The notes beneath the pieces were generated by a model. It saw only the letters and a program-made list of their open reading frames with translations. It searched no databases and had not been told where the DNA came from. Shown piece after piece: positions 1-6,500 of a stretch of DNA of 7,843 nt (position 1 is the stretch's first letter; the number at the start of each line of letters is the position of its first letter). Made by a program: the position numbers and the translations under genes. Source of the DNA: Clostridiales bacterium (GTDB lineage Bacteria; Bacillota; Clostridia; Tissierellales; Sedimentibacteraceae); contig DMJQ01000020.1 of assembly GCA_003457065.1 (NCBI GenBank), positions 19,429 to 27,271 on the forward strand, written 5' to 3'.

Positions 1-243
1 CACAGAGGAGCTGTTTTAAAGGACAACAAGCAGCCATATTCACATCATTCAGCTGTTACTAAGCTGTTTGCTACTGAAATGGCAATGAAAGTTGCAAATA
101 TGGCCATGGAAATAATGGGAACTTATGGTTATACAAAAGATTCTCCGATTGAAAAAGTCTGGAGAGATGCAAGAATTCTTTCTATTTATGAAGGTACTAA
201 CCAAATTCAAAGACTTGTTATTTCCGGCGGATTGCTGAGATAG
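1..243 (+). CDS. Acyl-CoA dehydrogenase, C-terminal part (5' end outside window)
   Basis: This is the last 80 residues of an acyl-CoA dehydrogenase, a flavoenzyme that oxidises (or, in some anaerobes, makes by reverse reaction) the alpha-beta bond of acyl-CoA and exchanges electrons with electron transfer flavoprotein. The frame is open from base 1 and stops at TAG 241-243. The C-terminal helical domain is seen: MGTYGYTKDSPIEKVWRDAR (fragment residues 39-58) matches the family's GGYGYT..PVER..RDA signature, and IYEGTNQIQRLVI (62-74) carries the glutamate (fragment residue 64) that aligns with the catalytic base of medium-chain acyl-CoA dehydrogenase. It lies 22 nt before a second, different ACAD and is probably co-transcribed with it. 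The family call is firm; the substrate cannot be inferred because the substrate-binding N-terminal and middle domains are missing from the window. Confidence 0.95.
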   Translation, partial: HRGAVLKDNKQPYSHHSAVTKLFATEMAMKVANMAMEIMGTYGYTKDSPIEKVWRDARILSIYEGTNQIQRLVISGGLLR

Positions 244-252
244 TAGAAAGGT

Positions 253-260
253 GGGAGGTG
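253..260 (+). promoter_or_regulatory. Ribosome binding site that sets the start of the second ACAD
   Basis: GGGAGGTG lies 5-12 nt before ATG 266 and complements the 16S anti-Shine-Dalgarno sequence. The longest open frame would start at GTG 251, but that codon overlaps this site and has no ribosome binding site of its own at a good distance, so ATG 266 is preferred. GTG 260 is a less likely alternative. Confidence 0.8.
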
Positions 261-265
261 TGGAA

Positions 266-1387
266 ATGAAAAAGTTAACTGAAGAAAGACAATTAATTGT
301 TAAAGGATTAGCAGATTTTGCAAAAGCATCATTAGAGCCTATTGCTTATGATGATGACAGAAATGCGAGATTCCCTAAAGAAATTATAAAGAAGATAGCT
401 GATAAAGATTTCTTTGGATTTACAATACCGAAAGAATTCGGCGGATATGAAGCTGATTTTGCCAGTGTAACAGATATGGCGGAAGAATTCGGAAGAGTCA
501 GTGCTTCTGCAGCTGCAATAGCTATGACTCACCTGGTTATGGCAGAACAAACAATATTAAAATACGGAACTGACGAACAAAAGAAAAAATACCTGCCTGA
601 TATGGTTAAAGGCAATAAGTTAGGTGGATATGCTTATGTAGAGCCAGGAGCTTCTTTAGCATCTGGAGAGAATAAAGTAGTTGCGGCTAAAAACGGCAGT
701 TCATATACTTTGACAGGTAAAAAGACTTTTGTGGCAAACGGAGGCGCTGCTGATTTGTATGTGGTAGTTGCACAGACTAATGAAGCAGAAGGATTAAAAG
801 GCCTTTCAGCTTTCATAGTGGAAGCTGCTGATGTTAAAGTCACAAAAAATGTTGATAAATTAGGATTAAGATCATTCCCTACAGCAGAGCTTGAGTTCAA
901 TAACACAAAGGCTCAGTTACTGGGAGCTGAAAATGACGGCTTAAAAATTGCCAAAGAAATTCAGGCAAGAGTTGATATAGCATTTGCCGCAATAGGTGTT
1001 GGAATTGCCAAAACAGCTTTGGAGGAATCTGTAAAACACAGTAAAACTCGTGTACAATTCGGTTTTCCTATAAGCAAGATTCCGGCAGTTCAATGGATGC
1101 TGGCAGAAATGGCAGATGATCTGCACATTTTAAATATACTTACTGATAAAGCTGTAGCTTGTGTTGATTCTGGCGAGGACTATTTAATGGAATCCACATA
1201 TTTAAAAATGTTTGCTAAAAAAGCAACATTTGAGATAGGAACCAACGCAGTCCAGGTACATGGAGGAACAGGTTACAGCAGAGAAGCAAATATCGAAAGA
1301 TATTTCAGAGATCTGAGAGGATTATTTAATTTAGAAGGCATAAATGAATATCCTCAAAAAATTATAGCTGGTAATTTATTAAAATAG
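266..1387 (+). CDS. Acyl-CoA dehydrogenase family protein, divergent active site
   Basis: A complete 373-residue acyl-CoA dehydrogenase, the usual family length, predicted cytosolic and FAD-dependent with ETF as likely electron partner. The N-terminal helical domain holds IPKEFGGYEAD (54-64). The middle beta domain holds YVEPGAS (124-130) and LTGKKTFVANGGAADLYVV (149-167). The C-terminal helical domain holds TRVQFGFPI (261-269), AVQVHGGTGYSREANIERYF (328-347) and RDLRGLFNLEGINEYPQKII (348-367). The glutamate at 357 aligns with the catalytic base of the preceding ACAD (YEGTNQIQ), but its surroundings differ: LEGINEYPQ replaces YEGT.QIQ, and EPGASLASG replaces the usual EPGAGSD FAD/substrate loop. 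It is therefore probably active, but on an unusual substrate or as one subunit of a mixed ACAD with the upstream protein. It sits 22 nt after that ACAD and 30 nt before the molybdoenzyme genes. The family call is firm; the reaction is inferred. Confidence 0.95.
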   Translation: MKKLTEERQLIVKGLADFAKASLEPIAYDDDRNARFPKEIIKKIADKDFFGFTIPKEFGGYEADFASVTDMAEEFGRVSASAAAIAMTHLVMAEQTILKYGTDEQKKKYLPDMVKGNKLGGYAYVEPGASLASGENKVVAAKNGSSYTLTGKKTFVANGGAADLYVVVAQTNEAEGLKGLSAFIVEAADVKVTKNVDKLGLRSFPTAELEFNNTKAQLLGAENDGLKIAKEIQARVDIAFAAIGVGIAKTALEESVKHSKTRVQFGFPISKIPAVQWMLAEMADDLHILNILTDKAVACVDSGEDYLMESTYLKMFAKKATFEIGTNAVQVHGGTGYSREANIERYFRDLRGLFNLEGINEYPQKIIAGNLLK

Positions 1388-1401
1388 ATTACATTTAAAC
1401 T

Positions 1402-1410
1402 AAAGGAGGT
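1402..1410 (+). promoter_or_regulatory. Strong ribosome binding site supporting a TTG start
   Basis: AAAGGAGGT is a near-perfect Shine-Dalgarno sequence whose GGAGG core ends 8 nt before TTG 1418. It is the main reason for accepting TTG as the start: the protein read from it begins MNILHEFEYFKPKS, which matches the N-terminus expected for this FAD-binding subunit family. Confidence 0.8.
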
Positions 1411-1417
1411 GCCTTAA

Positions 1418-2302
1418 TTGAATATTTTACATGAATTTGAGTATTTCAAACCAAAGAGTAAAAAGGAAGCATTAGAATTGGTTAAAAGCCAGGGCAGTAA
1501 GGCGAAGGTTTTAGCCGGTGGAACAGATCTGATTATTATGATGAAGGAAAAAATGATAAAACCTGATGCAATAATTGATATAAGTGATCTGGAAGAATTA
1601 AAAGGTATCAAGTGTGAAGCAGGAAAAGGTGCAGAAATTTTTGCCTGCACTAAGATAGCAGATATCGAAGCATCTAAAGAGCTTCAAGAAAAATATCCTG
1701 CACTGACTTATGCTGCAAGCCAGCTTGGTTCAAACCAGGTAAGGGTTATGGCTACTTTAGGAGGAAACTGCTGTCACTCATCACCTGCAGCTGAAACTCC
1801 TGCTCCATTATCAGCATTAGGTGCAAAAGTGGTGATTTCAGGTCTTGAAGGCGACAGAGAAATGGCAGTAGAGGATTTCATCCACGGAAATCGTAAGAAC
1901 GATTTAAAAGAAGGAGAAATACTGTATAAGTTTATATTCCCTGAACCTGCAAAACATTCTGCATGCCGTTATGGACATATAGGTCTTAGAAATGCAATGG
2001 AAATAGACTGCGCTAACATGGCTGCTAACATTGAATTGGAAGATGATAAAGAAACAATTAAAAATGTTAAGCTTGTTATGGGTTCTGTATCTATTAAGCC
2101 GTTGGTATCACAAGCGGTTCCAAACTTACTTAAAGGCCAGAAATTAACAGACGAACTGGTTGTTAAAGCCGGTGAAGCTGCTCAAAGTGAAGCAAAACCA
2201 ATTTCAGACGTAAGAGCTTCTGCTGAGTACAGAAAAGAAGTAATAGGCGCTTTGGCACGCAGACTCGTTAAAGAAGCTTATGAAGCTGCAAGGGAGGCGT
2301 AG
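1418..2302 (+). CDS. Xanthine dehydrogenase family, FAD-binding subunit
   Basis: The 294-residue medium (FAD) subunit of a three-subunit molybdenum hydroxylase. It passes electrons between the [2Fe-2S] subunit and an external acceptor. The N-terminal PCMH-type FAD fold is marked by LAGGTDLI (32-39), which binds the FAD pyrophosphate, and IDISDLEELKGI (53-64). The second FAD motif is ATLGGNCCHSSPAAET (112-127), where most relatives read GGN(I/L)C.(A/G)SP. The C-terminal part (about 185-290) is the CO-dehydrogenase-flavoprotein-like domain. The length matches ordinary FAD subunits. I see no roughly 40-residue insert carrying an extra [4Fe-4S] cluster, which is known in the Thauera 4-hydroxybenzoyl-CoA reductase beta subunit. 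It starts with TTG behind a strong ribosome binding site, and its stop lies 4 nt before the [2Fe-2S] subunit's ATG, so the two are probably translationally coupled. The family is certain; the substrate of the complex is unknown. Confidence 0.95.
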   Translation: MNILHEFEYFKPKSKKEALELVKSQGSKAKVLAGGTDLIIMMKEKMIKPDAIIDISDLEELKGIKCEAGKGAEIFACTKIADIEASKELQEKYPALTYAASQLGSNQVRVMATLGGNCCHSSPAAETPAPLSALGAKVVISGLEGDREMAVEDFIHGNRKNDLKEGEILYKFIFPEPAKHSACRYGHIGLRNAMEIDCANMAANIELEDDKETIKNVKLVMGSVSIKPLVSQAVPNLLKGQKLTDELVVKAGEAAQSEAKPISDVRASAEYRKEVIGALARRLVKEAYEAAREA

Positions 2303-2306
2303 GAAG

Positions 2307-2795
2307 ATGAGTAAACGAATTATTAAATTAGATATTAATGATCGCATTTATGAAGTTTTAGTTTCTCCGACAGATCTTCTTGTTGATGTAATAAGAAAAG
2401 AAATAGGTCTTACAGGAACTAAAAAAGGCTGCGGACAAGGAGACTGCGGAGCATGCACAGTTATTGTAGACGGCAAAGCTCAGTTATCATGCCTTATGTT
2501 AGCAGTTGCTTGTGAAGGCAAGAAAATAACTACAATTGAAGGAATCGCAAATCAGGAAACAGGCGAATTACATCCATTACAAAAATCATTCTTGGATCAT
2601 GGTGCTGTTCAATGTGGTTTCTGCTCACCTGGTATGATTTTATCTTCTAAAGCTTTAGTAGACAGCAATCCTAATCCTACTGAAGAAGAAATAAAACATG
2701 CACTGGAAGGAAACCTCTGTCGTTGTACAGGTTACGTATTGATTCTTGAAGCAGTAGAGTCATATGTAGAGGCTCTTTCTAAAAGGGAGGTGTAA
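2307..2795 (+). CDS. Xanthine dehydrogenase family, [2Fe-2S] subunit
   Basis: The 162-residue small subunit of the molybdenum hydroxylase, which wires the molybdenum centre to the FAD through two [2Fe-2S] clusters. All eight ligand cysteines are present. The N-terminal plant-ferredoxin-like domain has C42, C47, C50 (GCGQGDCGACTV) and C62. The C-terminal four-helix domain has C103, C106 (QCGFCSPGM) and C138, C140 (NLCRCTGY). ATG 2307 is chosen because AGGGAGG at 2291-2297 lies 9 nt upstream and the protein then begins MSKRIIKLDIND as in relatives; an upstream in-frame ATG at 2280 would overlap the FAD gene and add a non-conserved basic tail. The ribosome binding site lies inside the end of the FAD gene, and only 3 nt separate its own stop from the next start. 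The family assignment is very secure. Confidence 0.97.
   Translation: MSKRIIKLDINDRIYEVLVSPTDLLVDVIRKEIGLTGTKKGCGQGDCGACTVIVDGKAQLSCLMLAVACEGKKITTIEGIANQETGELHPLQKSFLDHGAVQCGFCSPGMILSSKALVDSNPNPTEEEIKHALEGNLCRCTGYVLILEAVESYVEALSKREV
2784..2792 (+). promoter_or_regulatory. Ribosome binding site supporting a GTG start for the molybdenum subunit
   Basis: AGGGAGGTG lies at the very end of the [2Fe-2S] gene, with its GGAGG core 8 nt before GTG 2799. The in-frame ATG at 2808 (codon 4) would be 17 nt away, so GTG is preferred. Confidence 0.7.
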
Positions 2796-2798
2796 GAA

Positions 2799-5162
2799 GT
2801 GGGAAAAATGTATGAAGTATCAAACAAATATAATAACTACAAAGAATACGAGAGAGAATTTACCGAAGTAGGAAGAAGCATACCACGTTTAGACGGTCCT
2901 GCAAAAGTTACAGGTAAAGTTCAGTATACTGATGACTTGGTATTACCAAGAATGGTATACGGTAAGATTTTAAGAAGCCCGCACGCACATGCAAATATTA
3001 AAAGCATCGATTACAGCGAAGCTATGAAACTTGACGGAGTTTTAGCTGTTATTACAGGTGAAGACTGCCCTATAGAATATGGTATAGTTCCACACAACGC
3101 TAACGAACATGCTCTTGCTAACGGCAAGGTACGTAACTGGGGTGAAGGTGTTGCAGCTGTTGCAGCACTTGATGAAGCTACAGCAGAAAAAGCTCTTGAA
3201 CTTATCAAAGTTGAATATGAAGTATTAGAAGCAATTGTAGACCCAAGAGAATCAGTAAAAAGAGATGACTTAAGAATTCATGAAGATCATCCAAACAATA
3301 TAGCTTACGAAGGAACTCAGGTTTACGGAGATCCTGAAAAAGCTTTAGCAGAATCAGATTATGTGGTTGAAAAAGAATTTTATTCTTCTTATGTAAATCA
3401 TGCATTTATCGAACCTCAGTCAGCAATATCTGATTTTGACCCGAACACAGGCAAGTTACATCTGTATGCAACATGCCAGGTTCCTCACTATACTCACCAG
3501 CAGCTTGCAAAAGTTCTGGAAATGCCTATGAGTAAAATAAGAATCACAGTTCCTTTAATAGGCGGTGGACATGGCGGTAAGGGAGTTGCTTCTCAGGCTG
3601 ACTTCTGTTCTGCAATTCTTTCAAGAAAAATAGGTAGACCGGTAAAAATTACTTATGAGAGAAGTGACATATTCGCAACTAACAACGCACGTCACCCATG
3701 CTATATGAAATTTAAAATGGGATTTGACAAGAACGGTAAAATCACAGCTGTTGATTTTGACAACTTAATGGACGGCGGAGCTTACTCAGGATGGGGTGTC
3801 GTAGTATTATTCTACACAGCATCAATGGTACATCTTCCATACATAGTTCCAAATGTAAGATTTGAAGGTAAGAGAGTTTATACTAACAAACCTACATGCG
3901 GTGCTCACCGTGGACTTGGTGGTGTACAGCCAAGATTTGCTATGGAGCAGTTAATGGATGAAGCTGCTGAACATTTTGGAATGACACCTTATGAAATAAG
4001 AAAGTTAAATGCAATTGAATCAGGTTATACAGCAAAGAGTATGATGTATGTACCTCATACAGAATATAAGAAATGTCTGGATGACGTTGTTGAAAAATCA
4101 GGATACCTTGAAAAACAAGGAAAACTTCCATTTGGTAAAGGTATAGGTTTGTCAGGCGGATATTATATTTCAGGTACATCATATACATTGTATCTTTCTT
4201 ATAAACCACATACAGTTGCTAACATTAAAATAGACGACGAAAATGGTGTTACATTATTCTGCGGAGCTACTGATATCGGACAGGGTGTCGATACTGTAAT
4301 GGCTCAGATGGCAGCTGAAACTCTTGGAGTTAAAACAGAAGATGTTAAGGTTATACCAAGAGATACAGAAATATCAACATTTGACCTCGGAACATTTGCC
4401 AGCCGTTTAACATTTGCTACAGGATGGGCAATCAGACAGGCTGCTGAAAGAGTAAATGCTGAATTATTCCCTGTTGCAGCATCAATATTAAAATGCAGAG
4501 GCGATGAAATAGCTGTAAAAGACGGAATGTTCTATTCAATATATGAACGTCACGGAAGACATGGCAAGAAGAACAGAGAAGTTTCATGGAAAGAAGTTGT
4601 AAGTGTATATATCCAATCTAACGGACCTCTTACTACTACAGGACAGTTTACTCCTCCAAGACGTAAAGGTATACAGCAAGGCGGTAACATCGGTCACTCA
4701 CCTACATTTGGTTTCAGTGCTCAGGTTGCTGAAGTTGATATCAATCTTGAAACAGGTAAGATAAATGTTACTAAGATAACAGAAGCCGGCGACTGCGGAC
4801 AGCCTATAAACCCAATGAGTGTTGAGGGTCAGGTTCACGGTTCTATCCAGATGGGATTAGGTCAGGCTCTGTATGAAGAAATGAAGATTGCACCGGACGG
4901 AAGATTCTTAAATCCTTCGCTGCATGACTACAAGATGCCAACAATCAGAGATATGCCTAAGATCGATGCAAATATTGTTGAAGCATACGACCCATCAGCT
5001 CCTTATGGTGGTAAAGAATCAGGAGAAGGTCCTATTCAGCCAGTAGCACCGGCAATATTCAATGCTGTTTATGATGCCATAGGTGTCAGATTCACTGAAA
5101 TGCCGTTAACACCTGAAAAAGTGTTAAATGCTATTAATGCTAAAAAAGCGGCAAATAAATAA
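2799..5162 (+). CDS. Xanthine dehydrogenase family, molybdopterin-binding subunit (4-hydroxybenzoyl-CoA reductase-like)
   Basis: The 787-residue catalytic large subunit, carrying the molybdopterin cofactor that hydroxylates or reductively dehydroxylates the substrate. The N-terminal aldehyde-oxidase a/b-hammerhead domain (about 25-145) begins RSIPRLDGPAKVTGK and has ILRSPHAHA (57-65). The cofactor-binding domain contains IGGGHGGKG (254-262; relatives usually GGGFGGK), DGGAYSGWG (325-333), CGAHRGLG (367-374), GATDIGQGVDT (489-499), GDCGQPINP (664-672) and GQVHGSIQMGLGQALYEE (677-694). Near the C-terminus GGKESGEGP (737-745) carries E743, which aligns with the family's catalytic glutamate. The RLDGPAKVTGK start and the KESGEGPIQPVAPAIFNAVY region resemble 4-hydroxybenzoyl-CoA reductase alpha subunits rather than purine-oxidising xanthine dehydrogenases. 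A basic stretch (584-593, RHGRHGKKNR) is of unknown meaning. It is the last gene of the operon and starts with GTG 3 nt after the [2Fe-2S] gene. The family is certain; a CoA-thioester substrate is inferred from this resemblance and the linked ACADs. No cofactor-maturation gene is seen in the window. Confidence 0.95.
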   Translation: MGKMYEVSNKYNNYKEYEREFTEVGRSIPRLDGPAKVTGKVQYTDDLVLPRMVYGKILRSPHAHANIKSIDYSEAMKLDGVLAVITGEDCPIEYGIVPHNANEHALANGKVRNWGEGVAAVAALDEATAEKALELIKVEYEVLEAIVDPRESVKRDDLRIHEDHPNNIAYEGTQVYGDPEKALAESDYVVEKEFYSSYVNHAFIEPQSAISDFDPNTGKLHLYATCQVPHYTHQQLAKVLEMPMSKIRITVPLIGGGHGGKGVASQADFCSAILSRKIGRPVKITYERSDIFATNNARHPCYMKFKMGFDKNGKITAVDFDNLMDGGAYSGWGVVVLFYTASMVHLPYIVPNVRFEGKRVYTNKPTCGAHRGLGGVQPRFAMEQLMDEAAEHFGMTPYEIRKLNAIESGYTAKSMMYVPHTEYKKCLDDVVEKSGYLEKQGKLPFGKGIGLSGGYYISGTSYTLYLSYKPHTVANIKIDDENGVTLFCGATDIGQGVDTVMAQMAAETLGVKTEDVKVIPRDTEISTFDLGTFASRLTFATGWAIRQAAERVNAELFPVAASILKCRGDEIAVKDGMFYSIYERHGRHGKKNREVSWKEVVSVYIQSNGPLTTTGQFTPPRRKGIQQGGNIGHSPTFGFSAQVAEVDINLETGKINVTKITEAGDCGQPINPMSVEGQVHGSIQMGLGQALYEEMKIAPDGRFLNPSLHDYKMPTIRDMPKIDANIVEAYDPSAPYGGKESGEGPIQPVAPAIFNAVYDAIGVRFTEMPLTPEKVLNAINAKKAANK

Positions 5163-5185
5163 GCCGACTGAATCATGTAATTATA

Positions 5186-5216
5186 TGCAATGGCAGCATT
5201 AAATGCTGCCATTGCA
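5186..5216 (+). terminator. Perfect 31-nt palindrome after the operon, possible terminator
   Basis: The arm TGCAATGGCAGCATT (5186-5200) is followed by a single A (5201) and the exact reverse complement AATGCTGCCATTGCA (5202-5216). As RNA it would form a stable hairpin with a GGCAGC/GCTGCC core. It begins 23 nt after the stop of the molybdopterin subunit gene, the usual place for a transcription terminator. However, the bases after it (ATAAATAAAC) are not a T-run on either strand, so it is not a textbook intrinsic terminator. It may instead be a 3'-end stabilising hairpin or a protein-binding site. The inverted repeat is certain; the role is not. Confidence 0.5.
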
Positions 5217-5267
5217 ATAAATAAACAAAACTGTACAAGAGAGAAAAGGTTGTAAGAGGAGATAGTT

Positions 5268-5672
5268 ATGAGAGAGATTAAATTCAGAGCCTGGGATGAT
5301 GAAGCTAAAAAAATGTATTCACCGGAAGGGTTAGAGCAACCGGACGTAAAGGATGATACAAAGAAATCTATTTATTGTTATTTGTCCTATGGGGTTTTGC
5401 AGATTTATGACTTCAGAGAAAAAGAGCCTGTTCAATTTGTTCCGATGCAATCAACTGGTTGGTTTGATAAAGAACGCAACGAAATTTATGAAGGTGACGT
5501 CGTTCAAATTGAAGATGCAATATATCAAATTATATGGAGAAAGGAAATTTCCGGTTTCATTCTTTTATCCACCGATGGTGTGATAATGATGGGCGGAGAT
5601 TATATTACTGATGATATAGAAATTTGCGGAAATATATATGAGAATCCGGAATTAATAAATTATAAATATTAG
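5268..5672 (+). CDS. YopX family protein
   Basis: A 134-residue protein with the hallmark layout of the YopX family, named after a Bacillus phage SPbeta protein and common in phages and mobile regions of Firmicutes. The N-terminus MREIKFRAWDDEAKKMY (1-17), the central QSTGWFDKERNEIYEGDVVQ (61-80; family pattern TG..D..G.EIYEGDIV) and the C-terminal IEICGNIYENPELI (117-130) are all recognisable. The molecular function of the family is not established. No signal peptide or membrane segment is seen, so it is probably cytosolic. ATG 5268 follows AGAGGAGA (5255-5262). It lies 105 nt after the molybdoenzyme operon, beyond the palindrome, and is followed after 11 nt by an unrecognised gene it is probably co-transcribed with. 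No other phage gene is visible, so it is either a remnant or a domesticated member. Confidence 0.9.
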   Translation: MREIKFRAWDDEAKKMYSPEGLEQPDVKDDTKKSIYCYLSYGVLQIYDFREKEPVQFVPMQSTGWFDKERNEIYEGDVVQIEDAIYQIIWRKEISGFILLSTDGVIMMGGDYITDDIEICGNIYENPELINYKY

Positions 5673-5683
5673 GAGTAACAGCA

Positions 5684-6205
5684 ATGAGATTAGATGACAG
5701 AGAGTTTCTCTTAGATATTATTGATGGAAAGAGACTGGATTTCTATTTAGAAGATGATATGTTTGAAATTGAAGGTAAGGCTGAAATAAAAAACGAAGAA
5801 GTCTTTGTAGAGGTTTTGGATGCTGTAGGGCATGTACTTGAAACAATCGGTCAGTATCTTAAACTGCACTGGAAATATACGCAATTAAGTGCAGAGAGAA
5901 TTGATAACGGTAAAACCTTTGAAATGGAAATCAACCGGGTGTATGAACTATTGATAGATCCGACTGCAGAGGATTTTGTAAAAATGGAAAAGTCTGGAGT
6001 TGAGCAGTTTTTCAAAAAGAGAACTGACACATTAGTGTGGCGTGAAAATAATAAATGGGTTATAGAATTAAATAAAATAAATATGTATTTCAGCGGAGAC
6101 AGATATTATTATGACTCATTAAGTGAATTGTTTGATTCAAATGCAGCACAAATGAAAGGAAACTGGCAGGCTGTTTATTATAGTTCTGAAGTGGAATTGA
6201 TTTAG
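5684..6205 (+). CDS. Hypothetical acidic protein, 173 aa
   Basis: I do not recognise this family. The frame is clean, codon use resembles its neighbours, and ATG 5684 has AGGAG at 5671-5675, which overlaps the stop codon of the YopX gene, so the two are very likely translated together. The protein is acidic, especially at the N-terminus (MRLDDREFLLDIIDG; then YLEDDMFEIEGKAEIKNEE). It is predicted soluble, with no signal peptide, membrane segment or cysteine. Aromatic residues are enriched late in the protein (W119, W125, Y135, YYYD at 141-144, W161, YY at 165-166). The alternating charged and hydrophobic pattern in the first half suggests a mixed alpha/beta fold. No catalytic motif is evident. 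It belongs to the three-gene block with the YopX protein and the small cysteine protein. That it is a real gene is well supported; its function is unknown. Confidence 0.8.
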   Translation: MRLDDREFLLDIIDGKRLDFYLEDDMFEIEGKAEIKNEEVFVEVLDAVGHVLETIGQYLKLHWKYTQLSAERIDNGKTFEMEINRVYELLIDPTAEDFVKMEKSGVEQFFKKRTDTLVWRENNKWVIELNKINMYFSGDRYYYDSLSELFDSNAAQMKGNWQAVYYSSEVELI

Positions 6206-6230
6206 AATATTTTAAATAGGAGAGAAAGCA

Positions 6231-6428
6231 ATGGGAAAGATTGTTGTTGAAACAAATTACAGAAGATTTCAGCCGGTTGGGCAGAGCGATATGTGTGCAT
6301 CTTGTCCTTCCAGTTGTAAAACATCTTGTGCCAGATTGATGATGCAAAGTCATGAAATAGATGAGGAAGAAGATTTTAAGGATTTCAAAGTTGAATTTGA
6401 TTTTCAGAAATCTGATGATAAGATATAA
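6231..6428 (+). CDS. Small cysteine-cluster protein, 65 aa (possible metal or Fe-S binder)
   Basis: A short protein of unrecognised family starting at ATG 6231 behind TAGGAGAGA (6217-6225), 25 nt after the preceding gene. Its only four cysteines sit close together in DMCASCPSSCKTSCARLMM (20-38), at C22, C25, C29 and C33, a CX2CX3CX3C arrangement that could ligate zinc or an iron-sulfur cluster. The rest is a basic N-terminus (NYRRFQP) and a strongly acidic C-terminus (HEIDEEEDFKDF, 41-52). No signal peptide or membrane segment is seen. The good ribosome binding site, intact frame and clustered cysteines argue for a real gene. A structural or regulatory metal site, or a small electron carrier, are possibilities I cannot tell apart. 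A long open frame on the opposite strand here is judged a shadow. Confidence 0.7.
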   Translation: MGKIVVETNYRRFQPVGQSDMCASCPSSCKTSCARLMMQSHEIDEEEDFKDFKVEFDFQKSDDKI

Positions 6429-6500
6429 TATCTGAATATTTTTAGATTCAAAGTTTTGGGCGTGTTCTAAATTCAAATGTTAAATATTAAACAATCCTAT

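Noticed and set aside
1418..5162. Naming the three-subunit enzyme xanthine dehydrogenase (xdh)
   Set aside because: The large-subunit features look like the 4-hydroxybenzoyl-CoA reductase branch and no purine gene is nearby, so only the broad family is named.
5353..5583. 76-codon + strand open frame inside the YopX gene
   Set aside because: It is out of frame with a clear YopX-family protein and has no family motif of its own.
6432..6450. Short inverted repeat TGAAT...ATTCA after the cysteine gene, as a terminator
   Set aside because: A 5-bp AT-rich stem with an 8-nt loop is too weak, and no clear T-run follows.
6090..6476. 128-codon open frame on the minus strand covering the small cysteine gene
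   Set aside because: It has an erratic Phe/Ile/Leu-rich and His-rich composition, no convincing ribosome binding site, and overlaps two + strand genes with good ribosome binding sites.
6456..6485. Possible promoter TTGGGC / TTAAAT before the transporter
   Set aside because: Only 3 of 6 bases match the -35 consensus and 4 of 6 the -10 at 18-nt spacing, which is chance level in such AT-rich DNA.
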